From Gordonia insulae (lineage in GTDB: Bacteria > Actinomycetota > Actinomycetes > Mycobacteriales > Mycobacteriaceae): a stretch of 64,000 bases of DNA. Numbering within the stretch: position 1 is the stretch's first letter; every line of letters starts with the position of its first letter. Both the position numbers and the translations under genes were made by a program. Where the stretch lies: assembly GCF_003855095.1 (NCBI RefSeq), contig NZ_CP033972.1:3286001-3350000 (forward strand), in the 5' to 3' direction. The notes beneath the pieces were generated by a model, which saw only the letters and a program-made list of their open reading frames with translations, was not told where the DNA came from and ran no database searches. Below are positions 43,785 to 52,132 of the stretch, piece after piece.

Positions 43785-44251
43785 TCACGCGCCGATCCCC
43801 TCACGCTCGAGCCATTCCCGCACCATCGGCACGACGCGGCCATGGCGAAGGTCGGCACCGCGAGGCCGTCGATCACGGTCACGTCTGCCGGATCCAGCAG
43901 TCCAGAATGGAGGTGCCGCTGCTTCTCGATACGGCCGCCGGTCCGGAATCCGGTGACGAAGTGAACGCGATCCAGTCGCGGATTCAGCAGTGACAGCGTG
44001 TGCCGAAGCGCGGCCGACTCGTGGCTGAGGGCGAAATCGCCACCACACAACTCCGCTGCCGCGGCCGACCGCAAGCGATGGAGGTCCTCAGGTACCGATG
44101 GGAGTGCGCCCACCGGAACGAACGCGCCCGGCCAGATCCGTGCCAGCTCCTTGTCACTCACCGCGCGTGCGAGCTGGTTGTCGGTGAAGCCACGTGTCAC
44201 CGCGTCGCGACGGAATGTGATCCCGTGAGAGCCGATGGGGAAATCGTGCAT
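43785..44251 (-). pseudogene. Remnant of an AbiEi-like/DUF559-type protein gene
   Basis: From ATG 44251 the product runs MHDFPIGSHGITF and continues through a winged-helix-like N-terminal part (FTDNQLARAVSDKELARIWPGAFVPV, 26 residues seen as two stretches) to a VIDGLAVPT segment near residue 130. After that the frame becomes arginine-rich nonsense, while a sensible short C-terminal end (MVREWLEREGIGA, stop at 43785) continues in another frame. This is typical of an abortive-infection AbiEi-like antitoxin/endonuclease-type protein common in actinobacteria that has lost its C-terminal domain by frameshift and truncation. It lies 35 bp after the ABC exporter, convergent. Confidence 0.5.
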
Positions 44252-44365
44252 GGAGATTGGACGCGCAAGCGGCATGATCGGGTCCATCGAAGATCACGTA
44301 CAACGAGATCTCCCACATTCACGCAATGCATTCCGTGATTGTGGGAGTTCTGCGTGTCTGAGCGA

Positions 44366-45034
44366 TCAGAGCTCCCGACCGGGCTCCAATGCGGCCGCGA
44401 TGCGGCCCTCGAGTTGTTGGGAGGCGGCCGGCGGGACCGCGATGAGACCGTCGAGTTCGGCGCGCGCCTTGCGGTAGGCGGCCTGCCGTTCGGCCGGGGT
44501 GGCAGCGTCGTCGGCGGCGACCGCCACCAGCCGTCGGGCCCGTTCGAGCCGTTCCCGCTCCACCGGCGAGAAGTCGCCCTGCTTGCGTCGACGCGCCTCC
44601 CGCTCGGCGGCATCGAACGACGTGGCGTACTCGCCGACGGCATCGCGGTATTCGGCGAAGACGGCGGGATCGAGCAGCTCATCGGTGTCGGTCGGCCGCA
44701 GGTCGTCGGCGCGCACCTTGGCCCGGTGGAATGCGAGCGTCAACGGTTCACGCAGGTCGGTCATCATCGGGTATTGGATCAGGGTCGCCAGGTCGAGTTC
44801 GTAGCCGAACCAGCGCGCGTTCACGTCTTCGTGCCGGGCGAGCACCTTGGTGATGGCCGCCTTGCTGGTCTGGGTGATCCGCAACTGCTCCGTCTGCGCC
44901 GACGCCTTGATCCGCGCGAGCTCGATCTTGTCCTTGCGGCGCTTCTCGTTGTAGCTCGCGACCCGCGCCGCCCAGCCCCCGACGACACCACCGATCGGGA
45001 AGATCAGCCACCAGTACGAGAGCACGTCGTTCAC
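44366..45034 (-). CDS. Membrane-anchored coiled-coil protein of unknown function
   Basis: 222 residues from GTG 45034, which sits 7 nt after a -10 box. One N-terminal membrane helix (about 4-22), then a long, highly charged helical region rich in Lys, Arg, Glu and Ala (residues 30-65 and 130-200), consistent with coiled coil. Cytoplasmic by the positive-inside rule. No named family. It shares a short promoter region with the YdeI-family gene on the other strand. Confidence 0.78.
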   Translation of the reverse strand: MNDVLSYWWLIFPIGGVVGGWAARVASYNEKRRKDKIELARIKASAQTEQLRITQTSKAAITKVLARHEDVNARWFGYELDLATLIQYPMMTDLREPLTLAFHRAKVRADDLRPTDTDELLDPAVFAEYRDAVGEYATSFDAAEREARRRKQGDFSPVERERLERARRLVAVAADDAATPAERQAAYRKARAELDGLIAVPPAASQQLEGRIAAALEPGREL

Positions 45035-45041
45035 ACAAGCA

Positions 45042-45073
45042 ATGCTACCGACGCGTCGTCGAGGACCTAGGCT
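45042..45073. promoter_or_regulatory. Divergent leaderless promoters
   Basis: Minus strand: TAGCAT (45047-45042), 7 nt before GTG 45034. Plus strand: TAGGCT (45068-45073), 6 nt before ATG 45080. Two back-to-back leaderless promoters share 45 bp. Confidence 0.6.
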
Positions 45074-45079
45074 CTTCCC

Positions 45080-45649
45080 ATGGCCGACCCCGACGCCGAA
45101 CACCTCCACCCCACCTCCCTCGACGAGTGGCACGGGTGGCTGCAGGAGAACCACGACAAATCCGGCGGCGTCTGGTTTGTGTTCTGGCGCAAGGAGTCCG
45201 GAAATCAGCCTCTCGACTACGACGAGGTCGTGCGAGAGGCGTTGTGCTGGGGGTGGGTCGACGGGCACACCCGCACCATCGACGACGATCGTCGGGGCAT
45301 GTGGTTCACCCGCCGCGGCCGCAACAGCGCCTGGGCCGCATCCAACAAGGCGCGGGTCGCCGATCTGCTCGAAGCGGACCGGATGCAACCCGCCGGTCAA
45401 GCGGTGATCGACGATGCGAAGGCACGCGGCCTGTGGACGCTGCTCGACGACGCCGAGGCCCTCATCGAGTCACCGGAGCTGACCGCCGCACTCGACGCCG
45501 ACCCACAGGCCCGCGCCAACTGGGACGCCTTCCCACCGAGCGCACGGAAGTTCGCCCTGAGCCAGATCGCGTTCGCCAAGCAGCCCGCGACCAAGACCAA
45601 ACGGATCACGACGATCGTCGAGAAGGCCGCACGCAACGAGCGGCTGTGA
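45080..45649 (+). CDS. YdeI/OmpD-associated family protein
   Basis: 189 residues, leaderless ATG. Family features: N-terminal SLDEWHGWLQENHDKSGGVW, CWGWVDGHTR, and a C-terminal PPSARKFALSQIAFAK followed by a basic RITTIVEKAARNERL tail. YdeI-type proteins are small cytoplasmic proteins, some linked to bacteriocin or antimicrobial-peptide resistance; the molecular role is not established. It stands alone and converges with the SDR gene downstream. Confidence 0.85.
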   Translation: MADPDAEHLHPTSLDEWHGWLQENHDKSGGVWFVFWRKESGNQPLDYDEVVREALCWGWVDGHTRTIDDDRRGMWFTRRGRNSAWAASNKARVADLLEADRMQPAGQAVIDDAKARGLWTLLDDAEALIESPELTAALDADPQARANWDAFPPSARKFALSQIAFAKQPATKTKRITTIVEKAARNERL

Positions 45650-45663
45650 GTGCGCGGTGACCC

Positions 45664-46455
45664 CTACAGATCCGGGATCGGCAGGTCCAGATTCGGTGCG
45701 ATGATCCCGCCGTCGACCTCGAGCACCTTACCGGTGACGTACGAGCCGGCCGCCGAGGCGAGATAGAGCGCTGCGGCGGCGATGTCGTCCGGATCGCCGA
45801 GTCGGTGCAGCGGTGTCGCATCCTCCACCGCCGACCGCATGCCGTCGTCGCCCGCGACGATCTCGAGCGCCGACGTCAGGATCGACCCCGGCGCGATGCC
45901 GTTGACGCGGATCCGCGGGTTCAGATCCATCGCCGCGACCTTGGTGTAGTGCGCGAGCGCGGCCTTCGCGGTGCCGTATGCGGCAAACGCACGGCCGGGC
46001 AATCGGCCGACCGTCGAGGTGATGTTGATGATCGAGCCGCCGTCGTCGTTGGCCAGCAGGTGCGGCACCGACGCCACCACCAGTGCATGCGCGGTGGTGA
46101 CGTTGAAGTCGAACGCCGCGGTGAGGTGTTTCGGCTTGGTGTCGAGCAACGGACGCGGCAACGCCCCGCCGACGTTGTTCACGACGATGTCGAGTCGGCC
46201 GAACTCGTCGACGGCGGCCTGGGCCAGGCCGGCCACGGCATCGAGGTCGCTGAGGTCGGCGACCACCACCTTGGCGCGACGACCCGCCTCCCGGATGCGG
46301 GCGGCGACCTTGTCGAGTTCGGTCTCGCTGCGCGCCGAGATCACCACGTCGGCACCCGCCTCGGCGAACGCGACGGCGATGGCCGCCCCCAACCCGCGGC
46401 CCGCGCCGGTCACCACGGCCACCTTGTCGTCAATACGGAATCTGTCGAGGATCAC
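45664..46455 (-). CDS. Short-chain dehydrogenase/reductase under KstR control
   Basis: 263 residues from GTG 46455; ATG 46467 is an alternative, and an ATG at 46494 is excluded because it lies in the KstR box. Classical SDR: cofactor motif [13 protein letters not shown], catalytic Ser in NITSTVGR, and YGTAK (Tyr-x-x-x-Lys). ASARSE after strand 2 suggests NAD(P). Perfect KstR-type operator 32 bp upstream. The natural reading is a hydroxysteroid or hydroxyacyl dehydrogenase in sterol side-chain or ring breakdown. Exact substrate unknown. Confidence 0.9.
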   Translation of the reverse strand: MILDRFRIDDKVAVVTGAGRGLGAAIAVAFAEAGADVVISARSETELDKVAARIREAGRRAKVVVADLSDLDAVAGLAQAAVDEFGRLDIVVNNVGGALPRPLLDTKPKHLTAAFDFNVTTAHALVVASVPHLLANDDGGSIINITSTVGRLPGRAFAAYGTAKAALAHYTKVAAMDLNPRIRVNGIAPGSILTSALEIVAGDDGMRSAVEDATPLHRLGDPDDIAAAALYLASAAGSYVTGKVLEVDGGIIAPNLDLPIPDL

Positions 46456-46486
46456 GCAGTCGAGCATGCCATCGATTCGGCAAAAC

Positions 46487-46500
46487 TGGAACACGTTCTA
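46487..46500. promoter_or_regulatory. KstR-type operator
   Basis: TGGAACACGTTCTA fits TNNAACNNGTTNNA at every fixed position. It lies 32 bp before the SDR start. A CATGCT hexamer 7 nt before GTG 46455 could be the -10 box. Confidence 0.75.
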
Positions 46501-46511
46501 GAAAGGTTGCC

Positions 46512-47438
46512 TCAGTAGGCGCTGCCCGCCGTCACGACCGCGATCAGCTCCTCGCCGGCCACGAAGTGCCGGATGTTCTTCGCGAGCCACGGCGCCATGG
46601 TGCGCGTGAGCCCCGACGACGGGTTCGCGACGTGCGGCGTGATGATGACATTCGGCATCGACCAGAGCGGGTCGTCGCCGGCGGGCGGTTCCGGATCGGT
46701 GACGTCGAGGGCCGCACCCGCGATTCCACCCTCACGGAGTGCGGTCACCAGCGATGTCTGATCGATGAGGGGTCCGCGCGCGACGTTGACGATCCAGGCA
46801 TGGGACGGCAGTGCGGCGAGGGAGTCGGCGTTGATGAGGTGACGCGTCTCGGCCGTCGCCGGGGCGGCCAGCACCACATGATCCGTCTGCTCCCACACCT
46901 CGGCGAGCCGTTCCGACGGCACGGTCAGGGCGGCACCCTCGACGGGCCGGCCGGAGCGGTTCACCGCGATGACCCGCGCACCGCTCGCGGTCAGCCGCGG
47001 GATCAGCGATGCCGCGATGCCGCCGGCACCGATGATGGCCACGGTCGAGCCGTGGAGCGACCGCACCGCGGTGTCGATGGGCTGCTTGTCCCAGTGCCGC
47101 AGCACGGCAGTGTTGATCTGCCGCAGGCCGGCGAGCAGCAGCGCCAACGCATGTTCGGCGACGTTCTCCGCGTAGAAGCCGGACGCGTTGGTCCACCGGC
47201 GCCGGTCATCGATGATCCCCGCCGAGACGTACTCCTCGATACCCGCCGTCTTGAGGGCCACCCACTCGATGTGGTCGGGCAACTCGGGGAAGTCGTCGAC
47301 GATGCCGATCCACACCAGCACGCGCGCCTCGTCCAACCCGACGACCCGTCCGCCGGCCTCTTCGACCGCGGCGACCAGGTGCTCGTCGTGATTCGGTTCG
47401 ATGGCGACGGGCAGTGCAGCGGCAGCGGGATCGCTCAT
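46512..47438 (-). CDS. 2-hydroxyacid dehydrogenase, D-isomer specific family
   Basis: 308 residues from ATG 47438, overlapping the RNase H stop in ATGA. NAD-binding motif [15 protein letters not shown], then [20 protein letters not shown] (with the substrate Arg), and a C-terminal [15 protein letters not shown] with the catalytic His. The Glu expected between Arg and His is in the DVTDPEPP stretch. Family members reduce 2-keto acids; glyoxylate/hydroxypyruvate or phosphoglycerate types are possible, and serine biosynthesis SerA is unlikely because no ACT domain is present. It is coupled to rnhA. Confidence 0.88.
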   Translation of the reverse strand: MSDPAAAALPVAIEPNHDEHLVAAVEEAGGRVVGLDEARVLVWIGIVDDFPELPDHIEWVALKTAGIEEYVSAGIIDDRRRWTNASGFYAENVAEHALALLLAGLRQINTAVLRHWDKQPIDTAVRSLHGSTVAIIGAGGIAASLIPRLTASGARVIAVNRSGRPVEGAALTVPSERLAEVWEQTDHVVLAAPATAETRHLINADSLAALPSHAWIVNVARGPLIDQTSLVTALREGGIAGAALDVTDPEPPAGDDPLWSMPNVIITPHVANPSSGLTRTMAPWLAKNIRHFVAGEELIAVVTAGSAY

Positions 47439-47953
47439 CGCCGCGACCCGGCGATCTCGCGTGCGGCGGTGGTGGCCAATTCGTCGGCGATCTCGTTGTA
47501 GTGGTCGCCCGCGTGCCCCTTCACCCATTTCCAGGTGACCTCGTGCCGCTTCTCCTCGTCGATGAGGCGACGCCACAGATCCGCGTTCTTCACCGGCTTC
47601 TTGTCGGCGGTCTTCCAGCCGTTGCGCTGCCAGCCGGCGACCCACTTCATGATGCCGTTGCGCACATAACTCGAGTCGGTGTACAGGATCACGGTCGACG
47701 GCTTCGTCAGTGCCGCAAGGCCCTCGATGGCGCCGGTCAGCTCCATCTTGTTGTTCGTGGTGTCCGGGTCCGAGCCGGAGATCCGCTTCTCCTTGTCCCG
47801 GTAGCGCAGCACCGCGCCCCAGCCGCCGGGACCCGGATTGCCCAGGCACGCGCCGTCGGTCGAGATCTCCACGACGTCGGTGGTGGCCCCCTCCGGCGCC
47901 CCCGCGTGGGTCACGATGTCGATCTTCGGGTCGTCGAAGGCAGCGTCCGTCAC
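47435..47953 (-). CDS. rnhA: Ribonuclease HI
   Basis: 172 residues. RNase H fold with all catalytic acids: Asp33 (STDGAC), Glu71 (KMELTGA), Asp93 (YTDSSY) and Asp157 (EIADELA); His147 in KGHAGD. It removes RNA from RNA/DNA hybrids. Leaderless GTG start at 47953, 7 nt after a -10 box. The N-terminal 28 residues are an extension before the core fold. The stop overlaps the next gene by 4 nt. Confidence 0.95.
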   Translation of the reverse strand: MTDAAFDDPKIDIVTHAGAPEGATTDVVEISTDGACLGNPGPGGWGAVLRYRDKEKRISGSDPDTTNNKMELTGAIEGLAALTKPSTVILYTDSSYVRNGIMKWVAGWQRNGWKTADKKPVKNADLWRRLIDEEKRHEVTWKWVKGHAGDHYNEIADELATTAAREIAGSRR

Positions 47954-47960
47954 GCAACGA

Positions 47961-48041
47961 AGGGTACTGCACCCCGATCGCCGCGAACGGTCCCGCGGTG
48001 TGCGCGCAGCCCTGCCGCGAACCTGTATCGGACACTAGGGT
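47961..48041. promoter_or_regulatory. Divergent leaderless promoters of rnhA and tam
   Basis: Minus strand: TACCCT (47966-47961), 7 nt before GTG 47953. Plus strand: TAGGGT (48036-48041), 6 nt before ATG 48048. Confidence 0.6.
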
Positions 48042-48047
48042 GGACGC

Positions 48048-48818
48048 ATGCAGACCTGGGACCCGGACCGCTACCTGCAATTCTCCGACGCCCGTGCCCG
48101 ACCGTATCTCGACCTCATCGCGCAGATCCCGACGTCACCGTCGACGATCATCGATCTCGGTTGCGGTCCAGGCCATCTCACCCGCCATCTGCGCGCACTC
48201 TGGCCCGAGGCGCAGGTCCTGGGGATCGACTCGTCGCCCACCATGATCGATCAGGCCATCCGGGAGAACACCGATGCGCTGGCCAACTACGACATCGCCG
48301 ACGCCGCCGAGTGGACGCCGGACATGCCCGTCGACCTGATCGTCTCCAATGCGATGTTCCAGTGGGTGCCCGACCAGTTCAGCGTCATCGACAGGTTGCT
48401 CGGCCATCTCAACGAGGGCGGGGTCTTCGCGCTGCAGGTACCCGACAACAGCGACTCCGCCACGCACCGGTCGCTCGCCGAGCTCGCCGAGGACCCGCGG
48501 TTCGCCGATCGGCTGCACGACGTGCGCCGGATCTCGAGCCTCGGCGCCGCGGAGTACCTGGCCTTCTTCACCGAACGGGGATTCTCGACCAACGCGTGGT
48601 CGACGACCTACATGCATGTGTTGCACGGCGACGATCCCGTCTACGACTGGATCTCCGGGACGGCGGCGCGCCCGTATCTCCTGGCCCTCGAGGACTCCGA
48701 CCGGGAGACCTTCGTCGACGAGCTCAAGGAACGGCTGAGGCAGGCCTATCCGGCGAAGTCATGGGGCACGGTGCTGCCGTTCCGGCGGACCTTCGCGGTG
48801 GCCGCGCCGTCGTCGTGA
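48048..48818 (+). CDS. tam: Trans-aconitate 2-methyltransferase
   Basis: 256 residues, leaderless ATG. S-adenosylmethionine fold: IIDLGCGPGHLT (motif I), VLGIDSSPTMI, SNAMFQWVPD, and a C-terminal FRRTFAVA. N-terminal WDPDRYLQFSDARARPYLDLI is a signature of Tam. The enzyme methylates trans-aconitate, an inhibitor of aconitase formed spontaneously from citric-acid-cycle intermediates. Single-gene unit; convergent with the Pr6Pr gene. Confidence 0.9.
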   Translation: MQTWDPDRYLQFSDARARPYLDLIAQIPTSPSTIIDLGCGPGHLTRHLRALWPEAQVLGIDSSPTMIDQAIRENTDALANYDIADAAEWTPDMPVDLIVSNAMFQWVPDQFSVIDRLLGHLNEGGVFALQVPDNSDSATHRSLAELAEDPRFADRLHDVRRISSLGAAEYLAFFTERGFSTNAWSTTYMHVLHGDDPVYDWISGTAARPYLLALEDSDRETFVDELKERLRQAYPAKSWGTVLPFRRTFAVAAPSS

Positions 48819-49556
48819 TCACCGTGGCGCGTTCGCGCTGACGCGCTCCGGCCGACGTCGCAGCACCGACGGCATCCGGGCGTCGAGGACCACATAGGCC
48901 ACCGCCAACACCAGCCCGAGCACCACCACGAGCAGCGCGTTCAGCAGCGCGCGTCCGTACCCGACGTCGGTGACGTCGAGGAACGGATACGGGTACCAGT
49001 CCGTGAAGGCACCCTGGACGAAGATGTAGACGAGCCAGATGACCGGCAGGACGAACGCGCCGGGAACGGTCGAGAAGGTGAACGTCGGGCGCGGGCCGAA
49101 GACGAGCCATGCGAGCACGAACGCCCACGGTGAGAAGTAGTGGAACCCGAGGTTGGCGATCTGGGCGGCACCGGTCAGATGCACCTGGGTGGAGAGGACG
49201 ACCTCGAACACGATGCCGGTGATCGTGATGGCGAGCAGTGCGTTCAGCCAGGCGATCCCCCACAGTGATCCGCGCCGGAGCGGATCGATGATGAACAGCA
49301 CACTCACGATGAGCACCACGATGTTGCTGTCCACGGTGAAGTAGCTGAACAGCCGCCACAGGCGCACGGGAATGCTGATGGCCTCACCCGTCTCGCCCGA
49401 GTTGGCGTCCGCGCCACCGGTCACGATCAGCCAGAGCTGGATACCCAGCGAGAGCGCGATGACGGCCGCGATCGCGGCGTACCACCCGCGGCTCGCGGCC
49501 ATTCGGCCCGCCTGGCCGGGCTCCTCGGTGCCTGGTCGATCCCGTCCGGAGGTCAT
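48819..49556 (-). CDS. Pr6Pr-family integral membrane protein
   Basis: 245 residues from ATG 49556, with about six membrane helices. FTVDSNIVV in the second helix region, HYFSPW, and DWYPYPFLDV are the conserved segments of the Pr6Pr/FAR-17a-AIG1-like family of actinobacterial membrane proteins, function unknown. The stop abuts the stop of tam (convergent). The start codon follows a poor ribosome site. Confidence 0.82.
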   Translation of the reverse strand: MTSGRDRPGTEEPGQAGRMAASRGWYAAIAAVIALSLGIQLWLIVTGGADANSGETGEAISIPVRLWRLFSYFTVDSNIVVLIVSVLFIIDPLRRGSLWGIAWLNALLAITITGIVFEVVLSTQVHLTGAAQIANLGFHYFSPWAFVLAWLVFGPRPTFTFSTVPGAFVLPVIWLVYIFVQGAFTDWYPYPFLDVTDVGYGRALLNALLVVVLGLVLAVAYVVLDARMPSVLRRRPERVSANAPR

Positions 49557-49575
49557 CACCCCATTGTTCGACAGG

Positions 49576-50802
49576 TCATCGGGTTCCGGGCCGGATCCCG
49601 GTGTAGACCCCCTCGGGTCGGAACCGCAGTTGCCGTTCGCCGAACTCCTCGATCGCGTGCGCGACCCAGCCGACCATGCGGGCCAGCGCGAAGATCGTCT
49701 CCGCAGCATCGGGCCGCATCCGGTAGCGCAGGGCGATTGCCGCCAGTGCGAGGTCGGAGTTGATGAACGACGTCCCGCTCAGCCGGCGCCGGATCTCGTC
49801 GACGGCGGGCAGCACCCGTCGGTCGCCGCCGCCGGATCGACGGAGCATCTCCACGAGGAACTCGGCGCGGGGATCGTGGTCTCGATACACCACGTGGCCG
49901 GTCCCCGGGATGGGGTTGCCCAGGTAGAGCTGTTCGGCGACGGCCGCCGCCGGATCGGCGAGTGCGCCCTCGAGGAATCGGTGGGCCAGGGTGGTCGCTC
50001 CCCCGTGCACCGGACCGTCGAATGCGCCGAGGCCCGCGCCGAGAACCGCATAGACGCTCCCGCGCGCGCTCGCCGCGACCCGGGCGGCAATTGCGCCGGC
50101 CGAGAGGTCGTGATCGGCGAGCAGGATCAACGCCGCACCCAGCACCGCGACCTTTCGTGCGGTGGGTGGCTCGGTCGTCAGGCACGGCCACAGTCGCGCG
50201 GCGATCGATGCCGTCCCCGGGTCGTCACCGTCGCCCAGTACGTCGACCGCGGCGGCGATGACGGTCGATGCCGTGACCGCGACCGTCGACGGGTCGCGCT
50301 GATGACGGCCCTGGTCCCGCGCACCGAGGACGTCCACGGTCAGCCGGATGAGGTCGAGTCCGCGCGCGTGCGGTCCGCCCGCCGCCCGGATCGCGGTGCG
50401 CACCGAGGCGTCGGTTGGCGCCGACAGCCACGAGATGTCGCTGTCCCACAAGAGATTCGCCACCTCTTCGAAGCTCGACCGACCCGCCAGGTCGACCGCG
50501 TCGCGTCCGCGAAAGAAGAGGCGGTCGTCGTGCAGGAGGGTCAATCGTGTGTGGATGCGCTCGACGACCCCCGCGGGCGCCCGCCGTGGCCGGCCCGCGA
50601 CGATCGCCTCGACCTCGTCGACGGCGAACACACTTCCGTCGACACCATCGATCCGCACGCTCGTCATCCGTCCCCGGCTGACATAGGCGTACACGGTGGC
50701 GACCTTCACCCCGAGCAGCCGCGCGACCTGATCGGTCCGCAGATAGTCACGGCCGTCGTGGTGGATCGGCTTCGGGAAACGTCGGGTGTGCGCTCGGGCC
50801 AT
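49576..50802 (-). CDS. Citrate-synthase-like protein fused to an N-terminal helix-turn-helix
   Basis: 408 residues. Residues 18-70 form a MerR/excisionase-like DNA-binding domain (YLRTDQVARLLGVKVATVYA). The rest is a citrate-synthase domain with the catalytic histidines in GPVHGG and GTGHVVYRDHDPR, an Asp in INSDLALA aligned to the canonical catalytic Asp, and RMVGWVAH for the substrate Arg region. It could be an enzyme that regulates its own gene, or a metabolite sensor. It is divergent from a second citrate-synthase gene, with a palindrome directly before its ATG. Which acyl-CoA it uses (acetyl or propionyl) cannot be read. Confidence 0.85.
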   Translation of the reverse strand: MARAHTRRFPKPIHHDGRDYLRTDQVARLLGVKVATVYAYVSRGRMTSVRIDGVDGSVFAVDEVEAIVAGRPRRAPAGVVERIHTRLTLLHDDRLFFRGRDAVDLAGRSSFEEVANLLWDSDISWLSAPTDASVRTAIRAAGGPHARGLDLIRLTVDVLGARDQGRHQRDPSTVAVTASTVIAAAVDVLGDGDDPGTASIAARLWPCLTTEPPTARKVAVLGAALILLADHDLSAGAIAARVAASARGSVYAVLGAGLGAFDGPVHGGATTLAHRFLEGALADPAAAVAEQLYLGNPIPGTGHVVYRDHDPRAEFLVEMLRRSGGGDRRVLPAVDEIRRRLSGTSFINSDLALAAIALRYRMRPDAAETIFALARMVGWVAHAIEEFGERQLRFRPEGVYTGIRPGTR

Positions 50803-50840
50803 ATGTTGATGAAATCAACATTGACCGGCTGGTTCAACAT
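50803..50840. promoter_or_regulatory. Inverted-repeat operator between divergent citrate synthase genes
   Basis: A perfect palindrome with 8-bp arms, ATGTTGAT-GAA-ATCAACAT (50803-50821), begins next to the ATG of the helix-turn-helix citrate synthase. A third copy of the half-site, TTCAACAT, lies at 50833-50840. A likely binding site for that protein itself. Confidence 0.65.
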
Positions 50841-50902
50841 CGCGCATCGTGGAGGAGCGGCTCACCGAACCGGTTGGGGCCGAATGTGAACGAGGAGTCG
50901 AG

Positions 50903-52027
50903 ATGGACCAGCTGATCGCGCCGGAAGGACTGGCGAACGTCGTCGTCGCGGCCACCGAGATCGGTGATGTACGAGGCGACGAAGGGTTCTATCACTACCG
51001 CGAGCACTCGGCCGTCGACCTCGCACGGACCCGGACCTTCGAGGAGGTCTGGCATCTCTTCGTCCACGGCGGACTGCCCGATTCCGCGCAGCTCGACGAA
51101 TTCCGTTCCGTCACCGCCCGATTGGGTGATCTGCCGGACGAACTCGGTGGCCTGTTGCGTACCGTCGCCCTGCTCGGCGACGAGCGGGACACCCTCGCCG
51201 GCCTGCGTACCGTGCTGTCGGCGGCCGGTCCGGCCACACATGTCGCACCGCTCTGGGACAGTGCGCCGGAGACCATCCGCCGCGAGTCCCTGCGGGTGGC
51301 CGCACTCACGCCGACGATCCTGGCCGCGCTGCACCGGATCCGGATGGGCGAGGAACCGATCGCACCCGATCCCGACCTCTCGGTCGCGGCAAACTGGCTC
51401 CATCAGGTCACCGGCCACCTGCCCGACCCGGTGCACGTCCGCGCCGTGGAGCAGTACCTGATCGCCACCGTCGACCACGGATTCAACGCGTCCACCTTCA
51501 CCGCCCGGGTGATCGCGTCCACCGGCGCCGACATCTATGCGGCGGTCTGCGGGGCGATCGGCGCCTTCTCCGGACCACTGCATGGTGGGGCGCCCGACCG
51601 TGCGCTCGAGTCGCTGGACGAGATCCGACGACACGGGGATGCCACCGTCTGGGCTCGCGAGCAGGTCGCCGCCCATCGTCGGATCATGGGTTTCGGCCAC
51701 GCCGTCTACCGGACCGTCGATCCGCGATCGGAGCTGCTGCGGTCCATCGCGATCGAGTTGGGCGGTCCCACCGTCGACCAGGCCGTCGACGTCGAGCGGC
51801 AGGTCGTCGAGGTGCTGCGTGAGGCCCACCCCGATCAGCCGCGTTACGCCAACGTCGAGTTCTACGCCGGGGTGGTGATGGACGCGTGCGGCATCCCGCG
51901 ATCCATGTTCACGCCGACCTTCGCGGTGAGCCGGGTCGTCGGATGGTGCGCGAACATCGCCGAGCAGGCGCAGTCGCGCAAGATCATCCGGCCCCGGGCG
52001 AGATATGTCGGTCCGGCACCGCATTGA
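50903..52027 (+). CDS. Citrate synthase / 2-methylcitrate synthase family enzyme
   Basis: 374 residues from ATG 50903, chosen for its GAGGAG 5 nt upstream; an in-frame GTG at 50849 is possible. Catalytic histidines in GPLHGG and FGHAVYRTVDPR are present. The usual catalytic Asp of the NVDFY motif is Glu (NVEFY), and the GWxAH motif reads GWCAN. Such variants occur in actinobacterial type II enzymes. It condenses oxaloacetate with acetyl-CoA or propionyl-CoA. Divergent from the DNA-binding citrate-synthase protein. Confidence 0.88.
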   Translation: MDQLIAPEGLANVVVAATEIGDVRGDEGFYHYREHSAVDLARTRTFEEVWHLFVHGGLPDSAQLDEFRSVTARLGDLPDELGGLLRTVALLGDERDTLAGLRTVLSAAGPATHVAPLWDSAPETIRRESLRVAALTPTILAALHRIRMGEEPIAPDPDLSVAANWLHQVTGHLPDPVHVRAVEQYLIATVDHGFNASTFTARVIASTGADIYAAVCGAIGAFSGPLHGGAPDRALESLDEIRRHGDATVWAREQVAAHRRIMGFGHAVYRTVDPRSELLRSIAIELGGPTVDQAVDVERQVVEVLREAHPDQPRYANVEFYAGVVMDACGIPRSMFTPTFAVSRVVGWCANIAEQAQSRKIIRPRARYVGPAPH

Positions 52028-52132
52028 CGGTGTCCGGGTAACGCCTGCATCTCGGTTCGGACCACAACCTGTGGACATTCGACCGCTTCTGCAACACTGG
52101 CAACACTGTCCAGGTCCGCAGGGGGTCCACCC

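Noticed and set aside
41884..43788. 634-codon minus-strand open frame opposite the second ABC exporter gene
   Set aside because: Antisense shadow; Walker, signature and H-loop motifs fix the plus-strand reading.
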